DNA from: an uncultured Prevotella sp.
GTDB lineage: Bacteria > Bacteroidota > Bacteroidia > Bacteroidales > Bacteroidaceae
NCBI GenBank assembly: GCA_900547005.1
Contig: URER01000018.1
Span: 1-45,982, forward strand
Direction of reading: 5' to 3'
Length of the DNA stretch: 45,982 nt
Position 1 is the first letter of the stretch. Each line of letters starts with the position of its first letter. Below the pieces are notes generated by a model, which did no database searches, was not told where the DNA came from, and saw only the letters and a program-made list of their open reading frames with translations. Both the position numbers and the translations under genes were made by a program. This document shows, in pieces, positions 16,255 through 23,452 of this stretch.

Positions 16255-16274
16255 TATTAAACAACAATTATAAT

Positions 16275-18392
16275 ATGAAGAAGATTTTCTTATTTATCGC
16301 CGGAGTGCTCTCCTCGTTCTCGGCAAGTGCCGACGAGGGTATGTGGACACTCTATGACTTGGATTCCGCAGTCTACAAACAGATGGTTGCGGAGGGTTTC
16401 ATGATGCCTTACGACGGCCTGTATCATGGAGACAACCCACTGAAAGACGCGTGCGTGAACTTCAGCGGGTTCTGCTCGGGAGTGGTGGTGTCGCCCGACG
16501 GACTCGTATTCACCAACCACCATTGTGGCTTCGGGGCCATCAACAAGCACTCAACAGTGGAGCATGACTATATGCTCAACGGCTTCTATGCGAAGAGCTA
16601 CGACGAGGAGCTGCCCAATGAGAATATGTTTGTGTCGTTCATGAAAGAGCAGAAGGACATCACCGAACGTGTGAACGCAATCACAAAGGACTGCGACAAC
16701 AAGGCTGCGGAAATACGTATCGACTCGCTGGAGCGTGTGCTGAACGACTCTATAAAGAACATCGACAAGACGCTTCACATCACGGTACAGCCTTTCTACG
16801 AGGGCAACAAATACTATGCGACGACATATCAGGACTTCACCGACCTGCGTCTGGTGTTCACCGTGCCTAAGTCGATGGGCAAGTTCGGAGGCGAGACCGA
16901 CAACTGGATGTGGCCGCGACAGACCTGCGACTTCTCGGTCTTCCGCATTTATGCCGACCCTAAGACCAACGGACCGGCAGCTTACTCAAAAGACAACGTG
17001 CCTTACAAGCCGAAACGATGGGCAGAGGTGTCGCTACAGGGATACAAAGAGGGCGACTTCGCCATGACCATCGGCTACCCGGGCTCTACAAACCGCTACC
17101 TCTCTTCATACGGAATAGGTGTGATGCGGAATATAGAGAACACCACACGTGTGCAGGCTCGCGACATCAAGCTGGCCATAATGAAGAAATACATGGACGC
17201 GTCGGAGAAGGCGCGCATACAGTATGAGAACGCCTATGCGCAGACAGCAAACTACTGGAAGAACTCGATGGGTATGAACAAGTGTATCGACAGCATCGGC
17301 CTGATACGTCAGAAGCAGGAGTACGAGGCGCGCATCCGCCAGTGGACAAAGGACAGCACCATCACCGACAAGCAGTATCTCGTTGACTTCGACGAACTGG
17401 AAAAACTCTACAACAAGGCCGGCGAGCCTCTTAAAGCATCTAACTACTTCGCAGAATCGTTCTTCCGCACCAGCGAACTCATTAGCCGTTCGTTCCGCCT
17501 GAATCAGGGAATGGAGGTCAAGGGCGACAGCGCGAAACCGAAAAAGCAGTACGTTGAGTTCGACGACAACAGCGAAAAGTGGAACATGGAGCTTGACAAG
17601 GAGATGACGGCGGCAATGCTGAAGAACTATGCCGAGCACGTTCCGGCAGCTTATCTGCCCGACTTCTACAATGAGATAAAGGGCAAGTTCGGAGGCGACT
17701 ACAACAAATATGTGGAGTATGTCTACAAGAAATCGAAGGTGATGAAGCCGGGCGCGAAGATTTACGTCAACGACAAGAACTACGCGAAAGACCCGGGTGT
17801 GGCTATCGGAATGGACATGATGGCTCTTTATATGCAACTGAGAGATGTGCTGATGCCGCTTAAGGACAGCATCGACGCGCAGGAGAAGAAGCTCTGTGCG
17901 GCTCGTGTGCGCATGGAGGAAGACCTGCCCCACTACTCCGACGCTAACTTTACGATGCGTCTGAGCTACGGTCAGGTGGGCGGATTCATGCTCGGTGGCA
18001 GTCCGTCGGGTTACTACACGACAGCCGAGAGCATCGTAGAGAAGATGAAGAAGGGCGACAAGATAGCCGATTACATCGCTGAGCCGATAATGCAAGAGCT
18101 TCTTTCGGCGAAGGATTTCGGTCAGTATCAGGACAAGACAACGGGCAAGATGCAGCTCTGCTTCCTCACCAACAACGACATCACTGGCGGTAACAGCGGT
18201 TCGCCTATGTTCGACGGCAAGGGGCGTCTCATCGGTCTTGCGTTCGACGGCAACTGGGACAGCTTGGCAAGCGACATTCTCTTCGACCATCATCTGGCCC
18301 GCTGCATCGGCGTAGACATCCGTTACGTGCTCTACATGATGGACAAATGGGGACACGCCGACCGTCTGATAAAGGAGATTAATCCGCAGTAA
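16275..18392 (+). CDS. S46 family dipeptidyl-peptidase (DPP7/DPP11-like)
   Basis: A 705-residue exported serine exopeptidase that releases N-terminal dipeptides from oligopeptides in the periplasm, supporting growth on peptides. Signal peptide: MKKIFLFIAGVLSSFSASA. The chymotrypsin-like domain shows the His region VFTNHHCGFGAI (about 78-89) and ETDNWMWPRQTCDFS. The Ser region NNDITGGNSGSPMFDG is near 640. A helical lid lies between. At the position that sets P1 preference, DPP11 has Arg in a FDRN-type context; this protein reads LAFDGNWDSLASD. The Gly points to DPP7-like preference for hydrophobic P1 residues. That inference is by eye from known P. gingivalis enzymes. A palindromic repeat begins 3 nt after the stop. 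Confidence 0.93.
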   Translation: MKKIFLFIAGVLSSFSASADEGMWTLYDLDSAVYKQMVAEGFMMPYDGLYHGDNPLKDACVNFSGFCSGVVVSPDGLVFTNHHCGFGAINKHSTVEHDYMLNGFYAKSYDEELPNENMFVSFMKEQKDITERVNAITKDCDNKAAEIRIDSLERVLNDSIKNIDKTLHITVQPFYEGNKYYATTYQDFTDLRLVFTVPKSMGKFGGETDNWMWPRQTCDFSVFRIYADPKTNGPAAYSKDNVPYKPKRWAEVSLQGYKEGDFAMTIGYPGSTNRYLSSYGIGVMRNIENTTRVQARDIKLAIMKKYMDASEKARIQYENAYAQTANYWKNSMGMNKCIDSIGLIRQKQEYEARIRQWTKDSTITDKQYLVDFDELEKLYNKAGEPLKASNYFAESFFRTSELISRSFRLNQGMEVKGDSAKPKKQYVEFDDNSEKWNMELDKEMTAAMLKNYAEHVPAAYLPDFYNEIKGKFGGDYNKYVEYVYKKSKVMKPGAKIYVNDKNYAKDPGVAIGMDMMALYMQLRDVLMPLKDSIDAQEKKLCAARVRMEEDLPHYSDANFTMRLSYGQVGGFMLGGSPSGYYTTAESIVEKMKKGDKIADYIAEPIMQELLSAKDFGQYQDKTTGKMQLCFLTNNDITGGNSGSPMFDGKGRLIGLAFDGNWDSLASDILFDHHLARCIGVDIRYVLYMMDKWGHADRLIKEINPQ

Positions 18393-18395
18393 TGT

Positions 18396-18511
18396 GTGAG
18401 TTTTAAGGTCGCTTCGCTCTTAGGTTTCAGGTTTTTAAGGTGATATTTGCCATTTGGCAACCTCACATAATAACCTAAAAGCGAAGCGATTTCATAACCT
18501 TAAAACCTCAC
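18396..18511. repeat. Palindromic element with 8 bp-type arms (no ORF)
   Basis: The left side GTGAGTTTTAAGGTCGCTTC..AGGTTTCAGG is mirrored by AACCTAAAAGCGAAGCG..CCTTAAAACCTCAC on the right. An inner short hairpin (TTGCCATTTGGCAA) sits in the middle. The segment AGGTTTCAGGTTTTTAAGGTGA is nearly the same as the arm next to the four-helix-bundle gene at 23466-23490. It begins 3 nt after the S46 stop codon and could act as a terminator. Confidence 0.75.
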
Positions 18512-18540
18512 CCTCATAACTTTCAACCTACAAAAACATA

Positions 18541-18730
18541 AGTACAAACTTAATACAACGCCTGTGTACTAAAAGTACATGGGCTTTGTACTGTTACTAC
18601 AAGGCCTTTGTACTCTTTGTACAGAACTCCACGACATCAAAGGAAAAGTCAGATAACTGTTACTACAAGGCCTTTGTACTCTTTGTACAGAGCCTTTGTA
18701 CAAACGGTACAAGACGCTTGTACTAAAATA
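18541..18730. repeat. GTAC-rich repeat with a 36 bp direct duplication
   Basis: A 36 bp word (ACTGTTACTACAAGGCC followed by TTTGTACTCTTTGTACAGA) occurs at 18590-18625 and again at 18656-18691. Around it are further TTTGTAC or CTTGTACT words. The stretch 18512-18970 holds no gene; besides this block it contains one more dispersed repeat and the leader of the next gene. Confidence 0.8.
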
Positions 18731-18760
18731 TAGAACTTCGGTATGATTCCTTAACTGTAT

Positions 18761-18795
18761 TGTCTGAACTCCCGAACTCCTGTCCCCCGGCCTCC
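18761..18795 (+). repeat. Dispersed repeat TGTCTGAACTCC family, copy 4
   Basis: TGTCTGAACTCCCGAACTCC followed by TGTCCCCCGGCCTCC. It matches the first 20 nt of the other copies closely and diverges in the second half. Confidence 0.6.
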
Positions 18796-18860
18796 TATCT
18801 TTATGTATTTCGGGGCATTTTTTCTGTAAATCATATACAAATTATATCATGATAATTGTT

Positions 18861-18868
18861 TAATTTTG
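18861..18868 (+). promoter_or_regulatory. -7 box upstream of the DXS-like gene
   Basis: TAATTTTG matches TAnnTTTG and would leave a leader of about 100 nt. No TTTG is found at -33. The leader contains complementary segments such as CCTTCTC (18913-18919) and GAGAAGG (18953-18959). No known riboswitch pattern is recognised. Confidence 0.45.
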
Positions 18869-18974
18869 CAACATCAAAATTGAAAGAAAGCCCGGCAGGG
18901 GGCGTAACCATTCCTTCTCACCTGTAAATGCCCTACCCCTTCGAAGGAGCAAGAGAAGGCTTTATTTTTACGAT

Positions 18975-20729
18975 ATGTATTTAGAGAAAATCAAGACACC
19001 GCAAGACATCAAGGCCTTTACGGTGGAACAACTCGGCGAACTGGCCGAGGAGATAAGAAAAGGAATTCTGAACCGCGTGAGCCAACAGGGCGGACACGTG
19101 GGGCCGAACCTCGGAATAACCGAAGCAACGATAGCTCTCAACTACGTGTTCAACGCACCCGAGGACAAGTTTGTGTTCGATGTGTCGCACCAAATTTACC
19201 CACACAAGATGCTGACGGGACGCGCATTCGGCTACACCGACAGCAGCCGCTTTGCCGAAGTTTCGGGATATAGCAGCCCGTTAGAGTCGTCGGTCTACGA
19301 TAACTTCGAGATTGGACACACGTCTACATCCGTTTCGCTCGCAAGCGGACTGCAAAAGGCTCGCGACATAATGGGCGGCAAGGAGAACGTCGTGGCGATA
19401 ATAGGCGACGGCAGTCTGAGCGGCGGCGAGGCTTTCGAGGGTCTCGACACTGCGGCGGAGCTGGGTACGAATATCATCGTGGTGGTGAACGACAATGAGA
19501 TGAGCATCGCCGAGAACCACGGCGGACTGTATGGCAACCTGAAACTGCTGCGCAAGACGGGCGGAAAGGCGGAGCTGAACTACTTTAAGGCTCTCGGTTT
19601 CGAGTATGTCTACCTGGAGGAAGGCAACGACATTCAGCGGCTGATAGAGACGTTCAGCGCTGTCAAGGACACGCCGCGGCCTACGGTGGTGCATATCCAT
19701 ACGGAAAAAGGTCATGGATATGAGCCGGCTGTGGAGGCCAAAGAGAACTGGCACTATCATGGTCCGTTCGACATAGAAAGCGGAAAAGCGGCAACAGGAG
19801 GCGCAGGCGAGTATATGCCGGCGTTGCTCGGAGAGTGGCTGCGCGAGGAAATGAAGCGCGACGAGAAATTAGTGTGCATAGCCGCGGGCGTCCCGAAGGC
19901 CGTAGGATTCGGTCCGGTAGAGCGCGAGGCAGCCGGAAAGCAGTTTGTCGACGTGGGCATCGCCGAGGAACAGGCCGTGGCTATGGCTTCGGGAATGGCA
20001 AAAGGTGGCGTGCGTCCGGTGTTCAGCACATACGCGACATTCATACAGCGCACCTACGACCAACTGGCGCAGGACCTCTGCGTGAACGGCAATCCGGCGG
20101 TCGTCAACGTCATCGGAGCGTCGATTTTCGGAATGAACGACTTCACGCATATCTGCTTCTTCGACATTCCAATGCTCAGTCATATACCAAATCTCGTCTA
20201 TCTTGCGCCGACAACCTACGAGGAACTTATCGCAATGGAACGTTGGGCAATACGTCAGGAACAGTATTCGGTGGCTATCCGCGTACCGGAATGGGGCGTG
20301 TGCCACAGCGATATGGCATACGATACGGATTACAGTGAGCTGAACAAGTTTCTGAAAACACGTGAGGGCAAGGACGTTGCCATCATCGCGGCAGGCGATT
20401 TCTACCGCAAGGGCGAGCAGGTGGCTGAGATTCTGAAGTCTAAGGGCATCAATGCTACGCTGATAAACCCGCGCTATCTGTCGGGCATTGATGAGGAGAT
20501 GCTCGAAGAACTGAAGGCTTCGCACCGCGTTGTGGCTACGATTGAGGATGGATGTGTGGACGGCGGTTTCGGCGAACGCATCGCTCGCTTCTACGGACCG
20601 ACCTCGATGAAGGTTCTCTGCTGTGGCGTGAAGAAGGCTCTCTACGACCGTTACGACGCAAACAAACTGATGGAGGACAACCGACTGACGGACGGGCAGA
20701 TAGCGGAGGATATCCTTGCGCTGATGTAA
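18975..20729 (+). CDS. DXS-like thiamine-pyrophosphate enzyme
   Basis: 584 residues, homologous over its whole length to 1-deoxy-D-xylulose-5-phosphate synthase. TPP-binding and catalytic features are present: GGHVGPNLGITEAT (His), DVSHQIYPHKMLTGR, GDGSLSGGEAFEG with VVNDNEMSIAENHG (Mg/TPP motif), HYHGPFD, and the Glu of VDVGIAEEQAVAMA. YATFIQRTYDQL keeps the Tyr. In the substrate loop, canonical DXS has DRAGIVGxDGQTHxG; here it is IGASIFGMNDFTHICFF. By eye the phosphate-binding Arg is Gly and the Asp is Asn, although His is kept. The chain is also about 40 residues shorter than standard DXS. It could be an authentic DXS variant or a paralogue acting on another ketoacid/aldehyde pair. Confidence 0.8.
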   Translation: MYLEKIKTPQDIKAFTVEQLGELAEEIRKGILNRVSQQGGHVGPNLGITEATIALNYVFNAPEDKFVFDVSHQIYPHKMLTGRAFGYTDSSRFAEVSGYSSPLESSVYDNFEIGHTSTSVSLASGLQKARDIMGGKENVVAIIGDGSLSGGEAFEGLDTAAELGTNIIVVVNDNEMSIAENHGGLYGNLKLLRKTGGKAELNYFKALGFEYVYLEEGNDIQRLIETFSAVKDTPRPTVVHIHTEKGHGYEPAVEAKENWHYHGPFDIESGKAATGGAGEYMPALLGEWLREEMKRDEKLVCIAAGVPKAVGFGPVEREAAGKQFVDVGIAEEQAVAMASGMAKGGVRPVFSTYATFIQRTYDQLAQDLCVNGNPAVVNVIGASIFGMNDFTHICFFDIPMLSHIPNLVYLAPTTYEELIAMERWAIRQEQYSVAIRVPEWGVCHSDMAYDTDYSELNKFLKTREGKDVAIIAAGDFYRKGEQVAEILKSKGINATLINPRYLSGIDEEMLEELKASHRVVATIEDGCVDGGFGERIARFYGPTSMKVLCCGVKKALYDRYDANKLMEDNRLTDGQIAEDILALM

Positions 20730-20749
20730 AAGGCCGCTTACGCCTTTTT
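20728..20749. terminator. Terminator at the convergent junction
   Basis: AAAAGGC, a 7 nt loop, then GCCTTTTT starts within the stop codon of the DXS-like gene. It overlaps the last codons of the convergent methyltransferase gene. A/T runs on both sides suit bidirectional action. Confidence 0.7.
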
Positions 20750-22081
20750 ACAGATAATAAGCAGGCGTTTGTCTGTCCCCACGGTAGTCGCGAAGATATA
20801 TGTGTCGCCGCCGTCTTTGAGCTTTAACCGCTTGCGCAGCTCGGCCACGCTGAGAGGAAAATTCCTCACCGTAATATTGGCACTGTCGATTCCCGACAGT
20901 GCCTTTTTTATTTCTTTTTTGTTCATCGACGATGTGGCGAGAATGCGGAAGCGGCGGCCGGGGAAGTCATCCACAGCCTCATCAGAAACGAACAGATGGC
21001 TGTTGCGCCCCACAGCACGCACTCCATAGCGTTCACACAACTGGGAAAAACAGCCTGCTTTCATTATCGAGGCGTTGGGTTCGTATAAAGAAAGTGAAGA
21101 GGGAAGAGGGAAGAACGAAGAATCAAAGGGGAGTGAAGAGGGAAGAGGGAAGAGGGAAGAATCCAATACCTTTGAGGGATTGGACAAAGGACAGAAGGAG
21201 AACGCAGTATTTGTTTCTTCGTTCTTCACTCTTCCCTCTCCACTTAAATTCGCGCAGTGCACCGTCAGCGGCGCATGGGTGTGTTTGGTCATCACCACGA
21301 GCATTTCCTTACACTCATTGCACACCGAAACGATATGCACCTCCGCAACGCAGTCGGGACAGACGGCATTCAGCGAGCGCACGGTCTCGTGCCAGTCGAG
21401 CATAGGTGAGAGCTTTACCATCACACGATCGGCCTTAGAAAGCAGCGTGGGGAGAAGGGAGAGGACATCGGGCGTGCAGTCGCTGATAGCGTATGTGCGG
21501 CCTCCGTGACTGTCGCGGCGCGCCGGGTCGAGGTAAATCATCGCGGCATGGTCAATGATTTGCAGATATTCCACGCCGTCGCCACACACCACTTCGGCAT
21601 TATCGAGGCCCAACAGGGCAAAGTTCTTGCGCGCCACATCGCATAGATGGGGCTGACGTTCCACATACACAGCACGCGAAAAGCCATGCGAGAGGAAAGA
21701 GAAATCAACGCCGAAGCCGCCGGTAAGGTCTATGAGGAGTGAAGAGGGAAGATGGAAGAACGAAGAATCAAATACTGCGTTCTCTTTTAGTCCCTTGTCC
21801 ATACCCTCAAGGGTATTGGATTCTTCGTTCTTCCATCTTCCCTCTTCACTCCTCTTATACCTCGCCGTTGCCTCGCTCGAACACTGTTCCATAGAGATAT
21901 GCGGCGGATAAACAAGTCCATCCACGGCTGCCCAAGACGGCAATTTGCGCCTTGCTGCCTGCCAACCGGCTATCTGGTCGAGCGCAAAAGGCATATCGAC
22001 ATCGGGAAATTTAGCAGCCTGCAAAGCCAACCGGCGCACATCCTCCTCTCTGTAAGTACTTATAAACTCGTCTGTTGTCAT
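20738..22081 (-). CDS. THUMP-like class I SAM methyltransferase with two in-frame repeat insertions
   Basis: 447 residues. It resembles the P. gingivalis PG_1098-type proteins: an N-terminal helical region (MTTDEFISTYREEDVRRLAL), then a Rossmann SAM-binding domain with LIDLTGGFGVDFSFLS (motif I), YVERQPHLCDVARKNF and IYLDPARRDSHGGR. A ferredoxin-like part and a THUMP-like C-terminus (FPGRRFRILATSSMNKKEIK ... LKDGGDTYIF) follow. The substrate is probably RNA but is not known. Two segments have no counterpart in the fold: residues about 76-114 (RSEEGRWKNEESNTLEG.. SSFFHLPSSL) and about 275-330 (GEGRVKNEETN.. SSLFPLPSSL). Both are translated repeat elements inserted without breaking the frame, between strands or domains, so the protein may remain functional. 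Confidence 0.85.
   Translation of the reverse strand: MTTDEFISTYREEDVRRLALQAAKFPDVDMPFALDQIAGWQAARRKLPSWAAVDGLVYPPHISMEQCSSEATARYKRSEEGRWKNEESNTLEGMDKGLKENAVFDSSFFHLPSSLLIDLTGGFGVDFSFLSHGFSRAVYVERQPHLCDVARKNFALLGLDNAEVVCGDGVEYLQIIDHAAMIYLDPARRDSHGGRTYAISDCTPDVLSLLPTLLSKADRVMVKLSPMLDWHETVRSLNAVCPDCVAEVHIVSVCNECKEMLVVMTKHTHAPLTVHCANLSGEGRVKNEETNTAFSFCPLSNPSKVLDSSLFPLPSSLPFDSSFFPLPSSLSLYEPNASIMKAGCFSQLCERYGVRAVGRNSHLFVSDEAVDDFPGRRFRILATSSMNKKEIKKALSGIDSANITVRNFPLSVAELRKRLKLKDGGDTYIFATTVGTDKRLLIICKKA
21094..21243 (+). mobile_element. Palindromic heptad element inside the methyltransferase gene, copy B
   Basis: The left arm has two blocks of 7 bp units (GAAGAGG, GAAGAAC, GAAGAAT; 21096-21124 and 21135-21163). 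The core is CCAATACCTTTGAGGGATTG..GAGAACGCAGTATTTG. The right arm has opposite units (TTCTTCG, TTCTTCA, CTCTTCC) to 21243. The core is homologous to that of copy A (21770-21818) but in the opposite orientation. The reading frame passes through it. Confidence 0.8.
21734..21854 (-). mobile_element. Palindromic heptad element inside the methyltransferase gene, copy A
   Basis: It has a perfect 36 bp inverted repeat: 21734-21769 (GAGGAGT then GAAGAGG, GAAGATG, GAAGAAC, GAAGAAT, C) and 21819-21854. The 49 bp core, read on the minus strand, begins CCAATACCCTTGAGGG and ends GAGAACGCAGTATTT. It is translated in frame within the host gene. Confidence 0.85.
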
Positions 22082-22124
22082 ACCGCAAATTTAGGCAAAA
22101 TATGTGGAATCGGACACAAAAAAG

Positions 22125-22158
22125 GCCTTTTAATGTCGTAATTACCACATTAAAAGGC
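22125..22158 (-). terminator. Hairpin at the end of the BspA-like remnant
   Basis: A perfect 12 bp inverted repeat (GCCTTTTAATGT, 10 nt loop, ACATTAAAAGGC). On the minus strand it is followed by TTTTTTGTG. The remnant's reading frame ends inside it, so the frame now reads into what was probably the native terminator. Confidence 0.75.
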
Positions 22159-22630
22159 TGCAATGGCATCTTTTTTTATGTACTTTGCCAGGAACATAAT
22201 ATCTCGCATTGGCAGTTTCATAATGTTCCATAGGGGAATAGTTGTCGAAATTCTCAATATCAACGCGAGAATTGCCGGTTTCATCGTTGCCGGCGAGCTT
22301 TGTTATAGATGCAGGAATAGTGATTTGGGTTACATCCGTAAAGCCGTTAAGGGCGTTTGCGGATACGGCGGTTACGGTATATGCCACCCCATCTTTGGTC
22401 GCTTGTGAGGGAATTGTGAGCTTACCCGATGATGGCTGAGTGCCGCTCCATCCGACAACGGCACAAGTCTTCTCTTTTGTGTTGTAACTTCCGTATTTCC
22501 AATTCACGGCGCCGGCATCCCCGGCAAATATCCAGAAGTTAAAATCGGCGTTGTAGACTCGGAATAGTAAAGATGCTGAAAGAAGTGCTCTGCGACCCTG
22601 TAATAATATCCACACTTGATTTTTTACCAT
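22142..22630 (-). pseudogene. Remnant of a BspA-type leucine-rich-repeat surface protein
   Basis: The 162-codon frame contains one clear BspA-like unit, VAYTVTAVSANALNGFTDVTQI, followed by TIPASITKLAG. The preceding SGKLTIPSQATKDG is of the same style. The N-terminus has no proper signal peptide: LLSASLLFRVYNADFNFW looks like one read in a damaged frame. The C-terminus (VHKKRCHCSLLMW) runs into the terminator hairpin. Intact family members have many repeats and a C-terminal tail. I read this as a truncated and decayed gene; no function is expected. Confidence 0.65.
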
Positions 22631-22666
22631 AAAAAAATCCCCCGATGCGCAATGTCATCGGGGGAT
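22631..22666 (-). terminator. Terminator of the frd operon
   Basis: An 11 bp perfect stem (ATCCCCCGATG / CATCGGGGGAT, 22637-22666) is followed on the minus strand by seven T (22631-22637). It lies 21 nt after the frdB stop. Confidence 0.9.
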
Positions 22667-22687
22667 AATACAATTATCGCGATAATA

Positions 22688-23446
22688 TCAGTCTGCCAGT
22701 TTTGCCTTGATGAACTCACGGTTCAAGCGGGCGATGTTGGCGATGGACTCGTTCTTAGGACAAACAGCCTCGCAAGCACGTGTGTTGGTGCAGTTGCCGA
22801 AGCCAAGCTCCTCCATCTTCATGACCATTGCCTTAGCGCGCTTAGCTGCCTCGGGACGGCCTTGCGGAAGCAATGCGAGCTGACTTACCTTAGAACTTAC
22901 GAACAGCATAGCTGAGCCGTTCTTGCAGGCTGCCACGCACGCGCCGCAACCGATGCAGGTTGCGCAGTCCATAGCCTCGTCGGCATCCTCTTTCGGTATG
23001 AGGATGGCGTTGGCGTCCTGAGCCTGTCCTGTGCGGATAGAGGTGTAGCCGCCGGCCTGGATAATCTTGTCGAACGCGCCGCGGTCAACCATACAGTCCT
23101 TGATTACCGGGAAACCGGCCGAACGCCACGGCTCAACGGTAATAACGTCGCCGTCGTTGAAGTGGCGCATATAGAGCTGACAGGTTGTAGCTCCGCGCTC
23201 AGTCTTTCCATGCGGCGTACCGTTGATATAGAGCGAACACATACCGCAGATACCCTCGCGGCAGTCATGGTCGAACACGAACGGTTCCTGTCCAGCCTCG
23301 ATGAGTTCCTCGTTGAGGATGTCAAGCATCTCAAGGAAAGACGTATCGTCCGGTATGTTCTTCATCTCGTGTGTATCGAAGTGGCCCTTCTCTCTCGGAC
23401 CGTTCTGCTTCCAATACTTTAATGTGAATGAAATATTTCTTGCCAT
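22688..23446 (-). CDS. frdB: Fumarate reductase/succinate dehydrogenase iron-sulfur subunit
   Basis: 252 residues. This is the electron-transfer subunit between the flavoprotein and the quinone site at the inner membrane. The [2Fe-2S] ligands are Cys62, Cys67, Cys70 (DCREGICGMC) and Cys89 (GATTC). The two C-terminal clusters use CATCIGCGACVAAC (161-174) and CTNTRACEAVCP (219-229). The operon order is frdC, frdA, frdB, as in Bacteroides and Wolinella-type (b558 single-cytochrome) enzymes. In this group fumarate reduction is central to anaerobic succinate production, so fumarate reductase is the more likely direction. An unrelated four-helix-bundle gene separates it from frdA. A strong terminator follows. 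Confidence 0.95.
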   Translation of the reverse strand: MARNISFTLKYWKQNGPREKGHFDTHEMKNIPDDTSFLEMLDILNEELIEAGQEPFVFDHDCREGICGMCSLYINGTPHGKTERGATTCQLYMRHFNDGDVITVEPWRSAGFPVIKDCMVDRGAFDKIIQAGGYTSIRTGQAQDANAILIPKEDADEAMDCATCIGCGACVAACKNGSAMLFVSSKVSQLALLPQGRPEAAKRAKAMVMKMEELGFGNCTNTRACEAVCPKNESIANIARLNREFIKAKLAD

Positions 23447-23452
23447 GATATT

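Noticed and set aside
17106..18356. Long open frame (416 codons) antisense to the S46 peptidase gene
   Set aside because: It is rich in Val, His and Leu with no domain or signal. It arises from codon bias of the real gene on the other strand.
18887..18963. Possible TPP riboswitch before the DXS-like gene (ACCTG and ATGCC words)
   Set aside because: The conserved CUGAGA and the full TPP aptamer spacing are missing, so only a weakly structured leader can be claimed.
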